Below are positions 7,423 to 15,537 of a stretch of 32,314 nt of DNA, piece by piece. The DNA comes from an uncultured Acidimicrobiaceae bacterium. GTDB lineage: Bacteria; Actinomycetota; Acidimicrobiia; Acidimicrobiales; SZUA-35. The stretch spans positions 1 to 32,314 of the forward strand of contig CAMYLA010000116.1 in the NCBI GenBank assembly GCA_947259095.1, given 5' to 3'. The first letter of the stretch is position 1. Every line of letters starts with the position of its first letter. The translations under genes and the position numbers were made by a program. The notes below the pieces were generated by a model. It did not search any database and was not told where the DNA came from. It saw only the letters and a list, made by a program, of their open reading frames with translations.

Positions 7423-8100
7423 CCCAGCTACCGTCAGTACTGCCCCGTGGCCCGCGCCACCGAGATCCTGGCCGAGCGGTGGAATCTGCTCATCATCCGC
7501 AACCTGCTCTTCGGCGCCACCACGTTCTCCGCCATCGCCCAGGGTGTGCCGACCATGTCGAGATCGATGCTGGTCAAACGGCTGCGAGACCTGGAACGGG
7601 CCGGGATCATCGCCGCCACGCCGAAACCGAACGGCCAGGGATCGACCTACGGGCTGACCGAGGCCGGTATCGACCTCGGCGAGGTGGTCGACGCCATGGG
7701 CCGGTGGGCGCTGACCTGGGTCGACATGTTGCCCGAGCACACCGATCCCGGCTTCGTGCTGTGGGCCTGGTGCCAGGTCCAGCTCGATCGAGCGGCCCTC
7801 CCGGGCGAGCGGGTCGTGGTGCAGTTCGAGTTTCCGGACGAGGCGGTTGGCAACCGGCACTTCTGGATGCTGATCGACAACGGCGACGCCGAACTGTGTG
7901 CCACCGACCCCGGCGGCGGACCGGACCTGGTGGTGACGGCGCGATCCGGGCCGTTCGTCGATTGGCACCGAGGCGAGCTGGCGTGGTCGCAGGCCGTTCG
8001 CCGCGGCGACATCACGGTCGCCGGGGACCGTCGGCTGGCGAGGGCGTTCCCGTCGTGGAACACCCGGACCCCGATCCTGCCCCCGCTCAGCCCCGTCTGA
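7420..8100 (+). CDS. HxlR-family transcriptional regulator with C-terminal SCP2-like domain
   Basis: A 226-residue regulator. Residues 1-~95 are an HxlR winged helix: QYCPVARATEILAERWNLLI at the start, then FSAIAQGVPTMSRSMLVKRL with the recognition helix, then the wing around PNGQGSTYGLTEAG. Residues ~110-226 match the SCP2-type lipid-binding domain often fused to HxlR proteins in actinomycetes (DLVVTARSGPFVDWHRGEL; GDITVAGDRRLARAFPSW), a plausible ligand pocket. ATG 7420 is preferred because the family normally starts a few residues before YxQYCPVA; ATG 7354 and ATG 7333 are possible longer starts. It is divergent from the methyltransferase gene. Confidence 0.88.
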   Translation: MPSYRQYCPVARATEILAERWNLLIIRNLLFGATTFSAIAQGVPTMSRSMLVKRLRDLERAGIIAATPKPNGQGSTYGLTEAGIDLGEVVDAMGRWALTWVDMLPEHTDPGFVLWAWCQVQLDRAALPGERVVVQFEFPDEAVGNRHFWMLIDNGDAELCATDPGGGPDLVVTARSGPFVDWHRGELAWSQAVRRGDITVAGDRRLARAFPSWNTRTPILPPLSPV

Positions 8101-8101
8101 T

Positions 8102-8138
8102 CGTCGCCGCGCAACCGCAGCGTCGCCGCGCAACCGCA
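8102..8138 (+). repeat. Tandem 18-mer direct repeat
   Basis: CGTCGCCGCGCAACCGCA occurs at 8102-8119 and again at 8121-8138 with one G between them (period 19). It lies directly after the stop codon of the HxlR-type gene and upstream of paaA. Function unknown. Confidence 0.9.
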
Positions 8139-8180
8139 TCGGCGGGTTCGAGCGGCCGTCGTACCACCGACCGGACAGCG

Positions 8181-8224
8181 ATATGACACAGACTTGACAT
8201 CACAACCGGCGCTCGATGTATCAT
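8181..8224 (+). promoter_or_regulatory. paaA promoter with candidate PaaX operator
   Basis: A -35 TTGACA (8194-8199) and a -10-like TATCAT (8219-8224) lie 6 nt before the paaA ATG, so the mRNA may be leaderless; the 19-nt spacer is longer than usual. Overlapping these are ATATGACAC (8181-8189) and, 27 nt on, TGTATCAT (8217-8224), which together form an approximate dyad of AYATGAYAC half-sites. The same pair at the same spacing occurs before paaK. Binding by PaaX is inferred. Confidence 0.6.
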
Positions 8225-8230
8225 GTTTGT

Positions 8231-9199
8231 ATGACCATCACCGACCCGGTGCAGACCGACCACGAGGCGCGCTTCGACGCCCTGATCGATGGCGGACACA
8301 AGATCGAACCCCGGGATTGGATGCCCGAGGCCTACCGCAAGACGATGATCCGCCAGATCGCCCAGCATGCCCATTCCGAGGTGATCGGCCAGCAGCCGGA
8401 AGGGAACTGGATCACCAGGGCCCCCACGCTGCAACGGAAGGCCATCCTCATCGCCAAGGTCCAGGACGAGGCCGGTCACGGCCTCTACCTCTATTCGGCG
8501 GCCGAAACGCTCGGCGTGTCGAGGGACGAGATGAACGACCTGCTGCACCGCGGCGTGCAGAAGTACTCGTCGATCTTCAACTACCCGACGCTGTCCTGGG
8601 CCGATATGGGAGCGATCGGCTGGCTGGTCGACGGTGCGGCCATCACCAACCAGGTGATGCTGACCAGAACCTCCTACGGTCCATACGCCAGAGCCATGAT
8701 CCGGATCTGCAAGGAGGAGTCGTTCCACCAGCGGCAGGGCTACGAGATCATGCTCGAGCTGGCGAACGGCACCGAGGAGCAGCGGGACATGGCTCAGGAT
8801 GCCCTCGATCGCTTCTGGTGGCCGTCGCTTGCCATGTTCGGGCCGCCCGACGCCGACTCCACCCACACCGAGCAGTCGATGGCCTGGGGTATCAAGCTGG
8901 AGACCAACGACGAACTCCGCCAGAAATTCGTGGACATGACCGTGCCCCAGGCCCGGTACCTCGGCCTCTCGGTCCCCGACCCCGATCTGGTGTGGAACGA
9001 CGAGCGGGGCCACTTCGACTTCGGTGACATCGATTGGGATGAGTTCTGGCGAGTCGTCCGGGGCGATGGGCCATGCAATCGGGAGCGGGTCGCCCACAAA
9101 CGAAAGGCCTGGGACGACGGCGCCTGGGTCCGCGAGGCCGCAGCGGCTCACGCCGCCAAGCGGACCAGCGATCTGGCCGGGAAAGGAACCTCGACATGA
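8231..9199 (+). CDS. paaA: 1,2-phenylacetyl-CoA epoxidase, catalytic subunit PaaA
   Basis: A 322-residue diiron monooxygenase subunit that epoxidises the ring of phenylacetyl-CoA in the cytoplasm. Carboxylate/His iron-ligand segments are visible as [12 protein letters not shown] near residue 78 and [16 protein letters not shown] near 160. The [20 protein letters not shown] stretch near 30 and the W-rich [13 protein letters not shown] near 196 are typical of the family, and the length is normal. It is the first of five overlapping genes (paaABCDE). The in-frame ATG at 8231 sits 6 nt after the -10-like element. The candidate PaaX operator covers its promoter. Confidence 0.95.
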   Translation: MTITDPVQTDHEARFDALIDGGHKIEPRDWMPEAYRKTMIRQIAQHAHSEVIGQQPEGNWITRAPTLQRKAILIAKVQDEAGHGLYLYSAAETLGVSRDEMNDLLHRGVQKYSSIFNYPTLSWADMGAIGWLVDGAAITNQVMLTRTSYGPYARAMIRICKEESFHQRQGYEIMLELANGTEEQRDMAQDALDRFWWPSLAMFGPPDADSTHTEQSMAWGIKLETNDELRQKFVDMTVPQARYLGLSVPDPDLVWNDERGHFDFGDIDWDEFWRVVRGDGPCNRERVAHKRKAWDDGAWVREAAAAHAAKRTSDLAGKGTST

Positions 9200-9528
9200 G
9201 CTACGACGTACCCCATCAGGCCGACGACGTTGATCCGGACTTCGGCCGGACCAGCGCCGGGTTCCCCCTGTGGGAGGTGTTCATCCGGGCCGACCGGGGG
9301 CTGAACCACGTCCACGTCGGCAGTGTGCACGCTCCGGACGCCGAAACCGCCGCCATGTCGGCCCGAGAGGTCTACACCCGGCGGTCCGAAGGGGTGTCGA
9401 TCTGGGTCGTGCCGTCCAGTGCGATCCACGCCTCCGACCCCGGCGAGCGGGATGCCTGGTTCGAGGGCGACAAGCCGTACCGGCATCCCACCTTCTATGA
9501 GATCCCCGAAGAAGTGGGGCACATGTGA
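9196..9528 (+). CDS. paaB: 1,2-phenylacetyl-CoA epoxidase subunit PaaB
   Basis: A 110-residue subunit of the epoxidase, needed for assembly or electron transfer in the multicomponent complex. The core [20 protein letters not shown] and the later [18 protein letters not shown] and HPTFYEIP are diagnostic for PaaB. The ATG overlaps the paaA stop by 4 nt, which implies translational coupling. AAAGGAA upstream (9182-9188) is a reasonable ribosome site. The length is slightly longer than many PaaB proteins because of an ~20-residue N-terminal extension rich in Asp and Gln. Confidence 0.93.
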   Translation: MSYDVPHQADDVDPDFGRTSAGFPLWEVFIRADRGLNHVHVGSVHAPDAETAAMSAREVYTRRSEGVSIWVVPSSAIHASDPGERDAWFEGDKPYRHPTFYEIPEEVGHM

Positions 9529-10334
9529 TGGCCACCACCCCCGGCCCCACCGTGGCCACCGACGAGGCTCGCCCGCCGGTTCCCGACCGGACGCTGGCAA
9601 CGTTCCTGCTGCGTCATGGCGACGACAACCTGGTCGTGTCCCAGCGGCTGGCGGCGCTGGTTTCGTGGATGCCGGAGCTGGAGGAGGACATCGCCGTCGC
9701 CAACCGCTGCCTCGACCACCTGGGCCAGGCCCGCGCCTTTTACCAGTACGCGGCAGACCTGCTCGACGACGGCCGAAGCGAGGACGACCTGGCGATGGGC
9801 CGCGACGAGCGGGACTTCACCAATGCGGTGCTGGTCGAACAGCCGAACGGCGACTTCGCCACCACCATGGCCCGCCAATTCTTCCTCGATGCCTTCCAGC
9901 TGCCCCTGTACCGGGCACTGTCGGACAGCGCAGACACACGGCTGGCCGGCATCGCGGCCAAGGGGACCAAGGAGGCGCAGTACCATCTACGGCACTCATC
10001 GGCCTGGGTCGTCCGCCTCGGCGACGGCACCGACGAGAGCCACCGCCGCCTCCAGGCTGCGGTCGACGCCCTGTGGCCCTTCACCGCCGACCTGTTCCAC
10101 ACCGACGAGATCGACGATGCGCTCGTCGCCGCCGACCTGGTACCGGACATCGCCGGGCTGCGGTCGAGCCACGAGGCCACGGTGGCCCAGGTGCTGGGCC
10201 AGGCCACGGTGCTGATCCCGGACGACCCCTATCAGCGGCTTGGCGGTCGGACCGGCTTCCACACCGAACACCTCGGTCATCTGTTGCCGGAGATGCAACA
10301 GCTCTACCGGAGCCACCCCGGGGCGTCGTGGTGA
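9528..10334 (+). CDS. paaC: 1,2-phenylacetyl-CoA epoxidase subunit PaaC
   Basis: A 268-residue structural subunit that pairs with PaaA. It has the ferritin-like four-helix fold but is not the catalytic subunit. Family segments include LRHGDDNLVVSQRLAALVSW near residue 25, EEDIAVANRCLDHLGQAR near 50, FTNAVLVEQPNGDFA near 97 and IAAKGTKEAQYHLRHSS near 144. The ATG at 9528 overlaps the paaB stop (TGATG); a GTG one codon upstream is equally possible. The last 4 nt overlap paaD. Confidence 0.94.
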   Translation: MATTPGPTVATDEARPPVPDRTLATFLLRHGDDNLVVSQRLAALVSWMPELEEDIAVANRCLDHLGQARAFYQYAADLLDDGRSEDDLAMGRDERDFTNAVLVEQPNGDFATTMARQFFLDAFQLPLYRALSDSADTRLAGIAAKGTKEAQYHLRHSSAWVVRLGDGTDESHRRLQAAVDALWPFTADLFHTDEIDDALVAADLVPDIAGLRSSHEATVAQVLGQATVLIPDDPYQRLGGRTGFHTEHLGHLLPEMQQLYRSHPGASW

Positions 10335-10996
10335 GCGGGGCGTCGACGGGGCAACCGACGCTGGCCGAACTCGGTCGGCTGGTCGGCGAGGTCACCGACC
10401 CCGAGATCCCGGTGTTGACGATCGCCGACCTCGGCGTGTTGCGGTCGGTGCGGGCCGAGCATGAGGACGGTGGCCAACGGATCGTGGTCTCCATCACCCC
10501 CACCTATTCCGGGTGTCCGGCCATGCACGACATCGAGGCTCGGGTGCTCGACGTGCTGGCCGCCAATGGCGTCGACGGCACGGTGGAAACCGTCTGGTCC
10601 CCGGCCTGGACCACCGATTGGATGAGCGACGAGGGTCGGCGAAAGCTCCGGGACTACGGGATCGCGCCACCGAATCCCACCGCCGGGCCCCACGGGTCGT
10701 TGGCCTCCCCCGCCTCGTCCGGCGGACCGGACGGGACGCCGGTGGTGATCGCCGGCGGCGACCCCTCGACCCCATCGACCACCGGCCGTGCCCCCACCGA
10801 TCCGGCCCCCACCGATCCGGCCCAGGCCACGTGGGCCGCCACCGATTGGGCCGAGGCCGTGGCCGAGGTGGTGGCCTGCCCCCGCTGCTCGTCGACCGAC
10901 ACCGAGGTCATCAGCGAATTCGGGTCCACCGCCTGCAAGGCGCTGTACCGATGCCGGGCCTGCGCCGAACCGTTCGACTACTTCAAAGGGCACTGA
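10331..10996 (+). CDS. paaD: Phenylacetyl-CoA epoxidase maturation protein PaaD
   Basis: A 221-residue PaaD, longer than the usual ~160-170. The N-terminal MIP18/DUF59 domain (residues ~8-115) contains EVTDPEIPVLTIADLG and TPTYSGCPAMHDIE, which are typical of iron-sulfur carrier proteins that mature the PaaE reductase. The C-terminal zinc-ribbon has ACPRCSSTDTEVISEFGSTA and CRACAEPFDYFK. Between them lies a ~60-residue Pro/Thr/Ala/Gly-rich linker, including an exact 15-bp tandem duplication at 10791-10820 encoding PTDPA twice. The GTG at 10331 overlaps paaC by 4 nt, and the stop overlaps paaE by 1 nt. Confidence 0.92.
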   Translation: MSGASTGQPTLAELGRLVGEVTDPEIPVLTIADLGVLRSVRAEHEDGGQRIVVSITPTYSGCPAMHDIEARVLDVLAANGVDGTVETVWSPAWTTDWMSDEGRRKLRDYGIAPPNPTAGPHGSLASPASSGGPDGTPVVIAGGDPSTPSTTGRAPTDPAPTDPAQATWAATDWAEAVAEVVACPRCSSTDTEVISEFGSTACKALYRCRACAEPFDYFKGH

Positions 10997-12066
10997 TGTC
11001 GACCGTCGAATTCCACCAGCTCCCCGTCACCGTCGAGACCGAAACCGACGAGTCGGTCTGTCTCACCTTCGACGTGCCGCCCGAGCTCCGGGTGCGGTTC
11101 CGCCATCGACCGGGCCAGCACCTCGTTGTGCGAACCGAGCTCGACGGCGAGGAGGTTCGCCGTTCCTACTCGATCTGTGGCGGCGTCGGCGGGGTGAAGC
11201 GCATTCCCGGCGGCTCGTTCTCGACCTACGCCACCACCGAACTGGTCGACGGCGACCTGCTGGAGGTCATGGCCCCGATCGGCGAGTTCGGCCACACCCC
11301 GGATCCGAAGGCGGCAAACAGCTACGTGGCGCTGGCCGCCGGGAGCGGCATCACCCCGATCCTGTCGATCGTCTCATCGATCCTCGAGGTCGAGCCCGCC
11401 AGCCGGGTGACCCTGGTCTACGGCAACCGGCGAACCAGCTCGATCATGTTCCTGGAGGAGCTGGAAGCCCTCAAGGATCGTCATCACGAACGGTTCCAGC
11501 TGGTCCACGTGCTCAGTCGGGAGCCCCACGAGGTGCCGCTGTTCTCGGGACGGATCGACGACGAGAAACTTCGCACGCTGTGCGGCAGCCTGCTCCGCCC
11601 CGATGAGGTGGATCAGTGGTTCGTGTGCGGACCGCTGGACATGGTCGAGACGGTGACCGCCACCCTCGATGACCTGGGGGTCGACCAGGCCACCATCAAC
11701 ACCGAGCTGTTCTTCGACCAGCGCATCGAACTGCCCCCGGAGACGCCGACCGGCGACGAAGGCCTGGTCACGATGACGTTCACCCTCGACGGTCGGGCGT
11801 CGACGGTATCGGTCGACCCCGACGGTCCCCCGCTGCTCGACTACGCCAGAGCGGCCAGAACCGAGGTGCCCTTCGCCTGCAAGGGCGGCATGTGCGCCAC
11901 CTGCAAGGCCAGGGTGGTCGAGGGGGAGGTCGTGCTCGACAAGAACTACGCCCTGACCCAGGACGAGGTGGCCGATGGGTTCGTCCTGACCTGCCAGTCC
12001 CACCCGGCGCCCGACGCCACCGAGGTGGTCCTGACCTTCGACGTGCACGGCGGCATGGGTCGCTGA
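10996..12066 (+). CDS. paaE: 1,2-phenylacetyl-CoA epoxidase reductase subunit PaaE
   Basis: A 356-residue flavin/iron-sulfur reductase that passes electrons from NADPH to the PaaA diiron site. The N-terminal FAD domain has RSYSIC near residue 55. The NAD(P) domain has AAGSGITPILSI near 115 and FVCGPLDMVE near 212. The C-terminal plant-type [2Fe-2S] ferredoxin domain has Cys at about 295, 300 and 303 (ACKGGMCATCK) with the fourth at 333 (LTCQSHP). All key residues are present. It is the last gene of the operon and is convergent with paaX across 75 bp, in which I see no clear terminator. Confidence 0.95.
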   Translation: MSTVEFHQLPVTVETETDESVCLTFDVPPELRVRFRHRPGQHLVVRTELDGEEVRRSYSICGGVGGVKRIPGGSFSTYATTELVDGDLLEVMAPIGEFGHTPDPKAANSYVALAAGSGITPILSIVSSILEVEPASRVTLVYGNRRTSSIMFLEELEALKDRHHERFQLVHVLSREPHEVPLFSGRIDDEKLRTLCGSLLRPDEVDQWFVCGPLDMVETVTATLDDLGVDQATINTELFFDQRIELPPETPTGDEGLVTMTFTLDGRASTVSVDPDGPPLLDYARAARTEVPFACKGGMCATCKARVVEGEVVLDKNYALTQDEVADGFVLTCQSHPAPDATEVVLTFDVHGGMGR

Positions 12067-12141
12067 GGGGTTGCCGGCCGCCGCCTCCTGTGGTCGGCGC
12101 CGTTCACTGCCGGTCAAACCACCCGCCTTGGCCCGGTTGGC

Positions 12142-13092
12142 TCAGACCCGGTTCCCGACCCGGATTGTGGCGTCGGCGTCGGCGTCGGTGTCTCGACCCC
12201 CGGCGGCCGACTCGAAGCGGCCGGCGATGACCGTCGGGTACTCGAGCTCCAAGAGCTCCCCGAGCGCCGTTGCGCTGGCGGCTTCGACGCCACGATAGAG
12301 CTCGGCCGCGATTCGATAGGCCTCGTCGCCGATCCAGTCGACCGGGCGCAGTTCCGCCGGGAGGTCGGGCGCCCGAAGCCGTATCCGTCGCAGGTCGTGC
12401 ACCACCATGGTCCGAATGGCGAACGCCTCCATGCCGGTGATCGAACCCCGGGGCGCATCCAACAACGGCCGATGGGTCTCGATGAACAGCTCATAGGCCG
12501 ATTCGATCTCCGCGGTCTGGAACGCGGTGGCGAAGAAGCCGTCGGCCACCAGGCGATCCAGATCGACCAGCTCGGCAACCGCAACCGGCGGTCGGGCCGA
12601 CGGTTCGATCAGGTCCAGCAGTTCCCGCACCCCGCCGACCGAGACGACCGGCGATGCCAGCACACCTCGGCCGAGGGGGACAAAACCCTGCCAGCCGAGG
12701 TGCCTGGTCAGCAGCTCGCGCTCGTCCTGGGAGGCCAGCGGATGATCGACGACCACCATCGTCCACGACCGATCCCAGGCCGGTGGGGCGTGGCCGTAGA
12801 TCCGGTGATTGGCGTCCTCCGACTCCCGGACCGCCAGCGGCGTGAGGGTGTAGCGACTGTGGCGGCCGACCCGCTCGCTGTCGACCCAGCCCTCGGCGGC
12901 CAGGCGGGACAACGAGGTCCGGACCAGCCGCTCGCTGAACCCGAACGGTGCAGCCAGCTCGAACAGCTTCGACAGCCAGACCGTTCTGGTCACCGGCAGG
13001 ACGGCGTCACCGAAGATCGTGACGAGCACCGATCTGGCCGAGATGTCGGCCGCCGCCGACCAGGTCTCGATGGTGTCTGAGGCCTCAGCCAC
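12142..13092 (-). CDS. paaX: PaaX-family transcriptional regulator
   Basis: A 316-residue PaaX-type repressor. Residues ~15-95 form the winged helix (SARSVLVTIFGDAVLP, then SERLVRTSLSRLAAEGWVDS). The central and C-terminal domains contain WTMVVVDHP and the HDLRRIRLRAPDLPAELRP, with PVDWIG near 265 typical of PaaX. In other bacteria PaaX represses paa genes and is released by phenylacetyl-CoA. The GTG start overlaps the end of paaK by 8 nt, so repressor and ligase share an mRNA and autoregulation is likely. The C-terminus ends in a short Asp/Ala repeat (DTDADADA) encoded by GTC/GGC repeats at about 12168-12190. Confidence 0.9.
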   Translation of the reverse strand: MAEASDTIETWSAAADISARSVLVTIFGDAVLPVTRTVWLSKLFELAAPFGFSERLVRTSLSRLAAEGWVDSERVGRHSRYTLTPLAVRESEDANHRIYGHAPPAWDRSWTMVVVDHPLASQDERELLTRHLGWQGFVPLGRGVLASPVVSVGGVRELLDLIEPSARPPVAVAELVDLDRLVADGFFATAFQTAEIESAYELFIETHRPLLDAPRGSITGMEAFAIRTMVVHDLRRIRLRAPDLPAELRPVDWIGDEAYRIAAELYRGVEAASATALGELLELEYPTVIAGRFESAAGGRDTDADADATIRVGNRV

Positions 13093-14377
13093 CTGCGGCA
13101 GGCTGCTGGCTGATCCGCTGGGCCTTGCCTTCAGATCGCGGAACCGATCCTGGTGCTGTGACCTCGACCTTGACCGAGACGCCGATGTTGTTCTTGATCA
13201 GCCCGGTCAGCGTGTCGGCCAGGGTCGCCGGGAGCTCGGTGGCGGCCGGATTGGCCTCGACCCGCACCGCCAAAGACGTCATGTTGCCGGCCCGGCCGAC
13301 GTCGAGCATGAAGTGGGGGGTCAGACCGTCGACCTTGAGGATCTCGGTTTCGATCTGGGACGGGAACACGTTCACCCCCCGAATGATCAGCATGTCGTCC
13401 GATCGGCCCGAGATGCGCTCGATCCGTCGCATCGGCCGAGCGGAGCCGGGCAACAGCCTCGTCAGGTCGCGGGTCCGGTACCGGATGACCGGCATGGCCT
13501 GCTTCGTCAGCGAGGTGAAGACCAACTCGCCGAACGAGCCGTCGGGGAGTACCTCGCCCGTCTCGGGATCGATGATCTCGGGGAGGAAGTGATCCTCCCA
13601 CACGGTCGGGCCGTCCTTGGTCTCGACGCACTCCTGGGCAACCCCGGGCCCCATCACCTCGGAAAGACCGTAGATGTCGACCGCATGGATGCCCAGCCGG
13701 GTCTCGATCTCGGTCCGCAGGCCGTCGGTCCAGGGTTCGGCGCCGAAGATGCCGACCTCCAACGAGCAGGCGGCGGGGTCCATGCCCTGTCGCTCCATCT
13801 CGTCGATCAGGTTGAGGCAGTACGAGGGGGTGACGAGAATGATCCGGGGTTCGAAGTCCCGGATCAGGGTGACCTGCTTCTCGGTCTGCCCACCGGAAAC
13901 CGGTACGACCGTGCAACCGAGGGCCTCCGCCCCGTAGTGGGCACCGAGTCCACCGGTGAACAGGCCGTAGCCATAGGCAACATGGGCGATGTCGCCGGGT
14001 CGGCCGCCGGCGGCGTAGATCGATCGGGCCACCACCGCCGACCAGGTTGCGATGTCGGCCTTGGTGTAGCCGACGACGGTGGGCTTGCCGGTGGTCCCGG
14101 ACGAGGCGTGGAGCCTGAGCACCTCGTTGCGGGGCACGGCAAACATGCCGAAGGGATAGTTGTCCCGAAGGTCGGCCTTGGTGAGCAGCGGGAACCGGCC
14201 CAGATCCTCCAAGCCCGTGAGGTCGTCGGGGTGGATCCCCGCGGCGTCGAATGCCGATCGGTAGTGGGCGACGTTGTCGTAGGCGTGACCGAGAGACCAT
14301 CGGAGTCGCTCCAGTTGCAGTGCCCGCAACTCGTCGAGCGACGCCGACTCGATAGCTTCCAAACCGGCCTGCGCCAT
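13085..14377 (-). CDS. paaK: Phenylacetate-CoA ligase
   Basis: A 430-residue AMP-forming ligase that activates phenylacetate to phenylacetyl-CoA, the first step of the pathway. The P-loop HASSGTTGKPTVVGYT is near residue 90. IFGAEPWTDGLR near 215 and DIYGLSEVMGPG near 242 are PaaK signatures. The adenylate-binding D in RYRTRDLTRLLPG is near 311. The C-terminal catalytic-domain hinge GRSDDMLIIRGVNVFPSQIE is near 335, and the C-terminal Lys is in SEGKAQRI. Length is normal. ATG 14377 follows GGAGG (minus strand, 14386-14382). It is the first gene of a leftward paaK-paaX operon. Confidence 0.95.
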   Translation of the reverse strand: MAQAGLEAIESASLDELRALQLERLRWSLGHAYDNVAHYRSAFDAAGIHPDDLTGLEDLGRFPLLTKADLRDNYPFGMFAVPRNEVLRLHASSGTTGKPTVVGYTKADIATWSAVVARSIYAAGGRPGDIAHVAYGYGLFTGGLGAHYGAEALGCTVVPVSGGQTEKQVTLIRDFEPRIILVTPSYCLNLIDEMERQGMDPAACSLEVGIFGAEPWTDGLRTEIETRLGIHAVDIYGLSEVMGPGVAQECVETKDGPTVWEDHFLPEIIDPETGEVLPDGSFGELVFTSLTKQAMPVIRYRTRDLTRLLPGSARPMRRIERISGRSDDMLIIRGVNVFPSQIETEILKVDGLTPHFMLDVGRAGNMTSLAVRVEANPAATELPATLADTLTGLIKNNIGVSVKVEVTAPGSVPRSEGKAQRISQQPAAGG

Positions 14378-14394
14378 TTTTCCTCCCCGATCCA

Positions 14395-14438
14395 ATATGA
14401 CACCGCGTTCCTTTGAGCAAGGACGCAACCTGTATCAT
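14395..14438 (-). promoter_or_regulatory. Candidate PaaX operator upstream of paaK-paaX
   Basis: ATATGACAC (14395-14403) is followed after exactly 27 nt by TGTATCAT (14431-14438), the same two elements and spacing as at paaA. Here the dyad is nearly perfect: CCAATATGACAC on the left mirrors GTATCATATTGG on the right (11 of 12 positions). The site ends 18 bp before the paaK start, where it would block the promoter. The left part also loosely resembles the E. coli PaaX box (W-W-T-R-T-G-A then CGYGTT). Confidence 0.6.
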
Positions 14439-14456
14439 ATTGGCACAGCGGGGAGG

Positions 14457-14936
14457 CTATGTCGATTGACGCAAAGCGGCCACCAGTTGGGCTTTCTTCA
14501 TCCCCGATCGTCCCTCGATATCGAGCTCTTGGGCCCGGGCGTAGAGCTCGCTTCGGGTCCAGGTCTCGTATGGCTCGGACGTGGCGGAGTCGATGGCCTC
14601 ATCTGCGGACTCGATCAGGTCGAGCGCCTCCTCCCGGGCCACCTCGGCGGCTCGCTCCGCCTGCGCTCCGGCCTGCCCGGCAACCGTCTTGGCGCCGGTG
14701 GAGGCGGCGTCGACAGCCTGGCCGGCTTCGGCCTTGGCTTGCCCGGCCGCGGTCCGTACCGCAGTGGTTGCGGTGCCGGAGACCCGGCCACCAGATGAGG
14801 AGACGGCGTCGATGACGCCGCCCATCGCCTGGCACCAGGTCCTGGTCACGGTCCGGTTGAGTTTGAACAGGCCCTTAGGGATCGGCGGTAACCGTTCTTC
14901 GATCTTGTCGAGCGTCGGTGTGATGGAGGTCTTCAT
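14457..14936 (-). CDS. Alanine-rich protein with C-terminal Rho_N (SAP-like) domain
   Basis: A 159-residue protein starting MKTSITPTLDKIEERLPPIP. Residues ~45-115 are an Ala/Gly/Glu-rich stretch likely to form amphipathic helices, reminiscent of phasins or histone-like linkers. The last ~35 residues (YETWTRSELYARAQELDIEG, then GMKKAQLVAALR) match the Rho termination factor N-terminal helical domain, a small nucleic-acid-binding module. No enzymatic function can be read. AGGAAC just before the ATG at 14936 serves as ribosome site. It lies directly upstream of paaK on the same strand, but the paaK promoter and operator sit between them, so co-regulation is not implied. The 14937-15177 gap has no gene I can support. 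Confidence 0.7.
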   Translation of the reverse strand: MKTSITPTLDKIEERLPPIPKGLFKLNRTVTRTWCQAMGGVIDAVSSSGGRVSGTATTAVRTAAGQAKAEAGQAVDAASTGAKTVAGQAGAQAERAAEVAREEALDLIESADEAIDSATSEPYETWTRSELYARAQELDIEGRSGMKKAQLVAALRQST

Positions 14937-15177
14937 GTTCCTGCCATACCCGTGGCGTGGCGCAACAAACCGACCACAACCATCGTTTACAAGTATCACC
15001 GCGAGCCTTTGCCGCGATACCTCTACCCTGGGCACCCGGATCAGCCTGGATCCTGCAGCTCAGCAGCGCCGTCGGCAGCGGGGCAAAGTTTCTTTCAGCC
15101 GACGTGTCGAATACGCAGGGGGGATTCGTAGTCAAGGTGTCGGCACAGCGTCGGCAAGGATCACAAGGAGCAAACAC

Positions 15178-15483
15178 ATGTCAAAGGTCTCAATGGTTGC
15201 CACCTTCAGCTGCGCCGACGGCAAGGCCGACGAAATGGATGCCGTCTTGACGGCCCAGGTCGCGGCCGCATCGGAGCTCGATGGTGTCGAGGTGTACTCG
15301 TACCACCGGGGCGAGGACAACGCCTATTCGTTCTTCGCCCTGTTCACGTCGATGGAGGCGATGCAGGCCCATGGCGAGGCCGAGTCCCTCAAGGACATCA
15401 TGCCGCAGTTCATGAGCTTGCTGGCCGGCCCTCCCCAGATGTCGATGTATTCCCCGGTCGCCGCCTCGGGCTTGGCCATCTGA
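15178..15483 (+). CDS. Small ABM-fold (antibiotic biosynthesis monooxygenase-like) protein
   Basis: A 101-residue single-domain protein with the dimeric alpha+beta barrel pattern: an initial strand VSMVATFSCADGKADEMDAV, then LDGVEVYSYHRGEDNAYSFF, then a helix MEAMQAHGEAESLKDIM. The family includes small oxygenases that act without cofactors and many proteins of unknown function. AAGGAG (15165-15170), 7 nt before the ATG, is one of the best ribosome sites in the window. It converges on the response regulator gene across a 54-bp gap containing a stem-loop. Confidence 0.75.
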   Translation: MSKVSMVATFSCADGKADEMDAVLTAQVAAASELDGVEVYSYHRGEDNAYSFFALFTSMEAMQAHGEAESLKDIMPQFMSLLAGPPQMSMYSPVAASGLAI

Positions 15484-15487
15484 GCGA

Positions 15488-15529
15488 AACCCGGCCGGCA
15501 CGCCAGGACGATCGGCGACCGTCCGGGTT
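15488..15529. terminator. Possible bidirectional terminator between convergent genes
   Basis: AACCCGG (15488-15494) and CCGGGTT (15523-15529) form a perfect 7-bp stem. A competing inner stem GGACG/CGTCC (15506-15510, 15520-15524) overlaps it. The position between two convergent stop codons fits a shared terminator; no long T-tract is present. Confidence 0.4.
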
Positions 15530-15537
15530 GACCGAGG

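Noticed and set aside
6328..8139. A 603-codon minus-strand open frame over the selenoprotein/methyltransferase/HxlR region
   Set aside because: It is antisense or out of frame to three recognisable genes and shows Arg/Gly-rich low-complexity translation.
13019..14416. A 465-codon plus-strand open frame opposite paaK
   Set aside because: The minus strand encodes a full-length phenylacetate-CoA ligase with ribosome site and operator.
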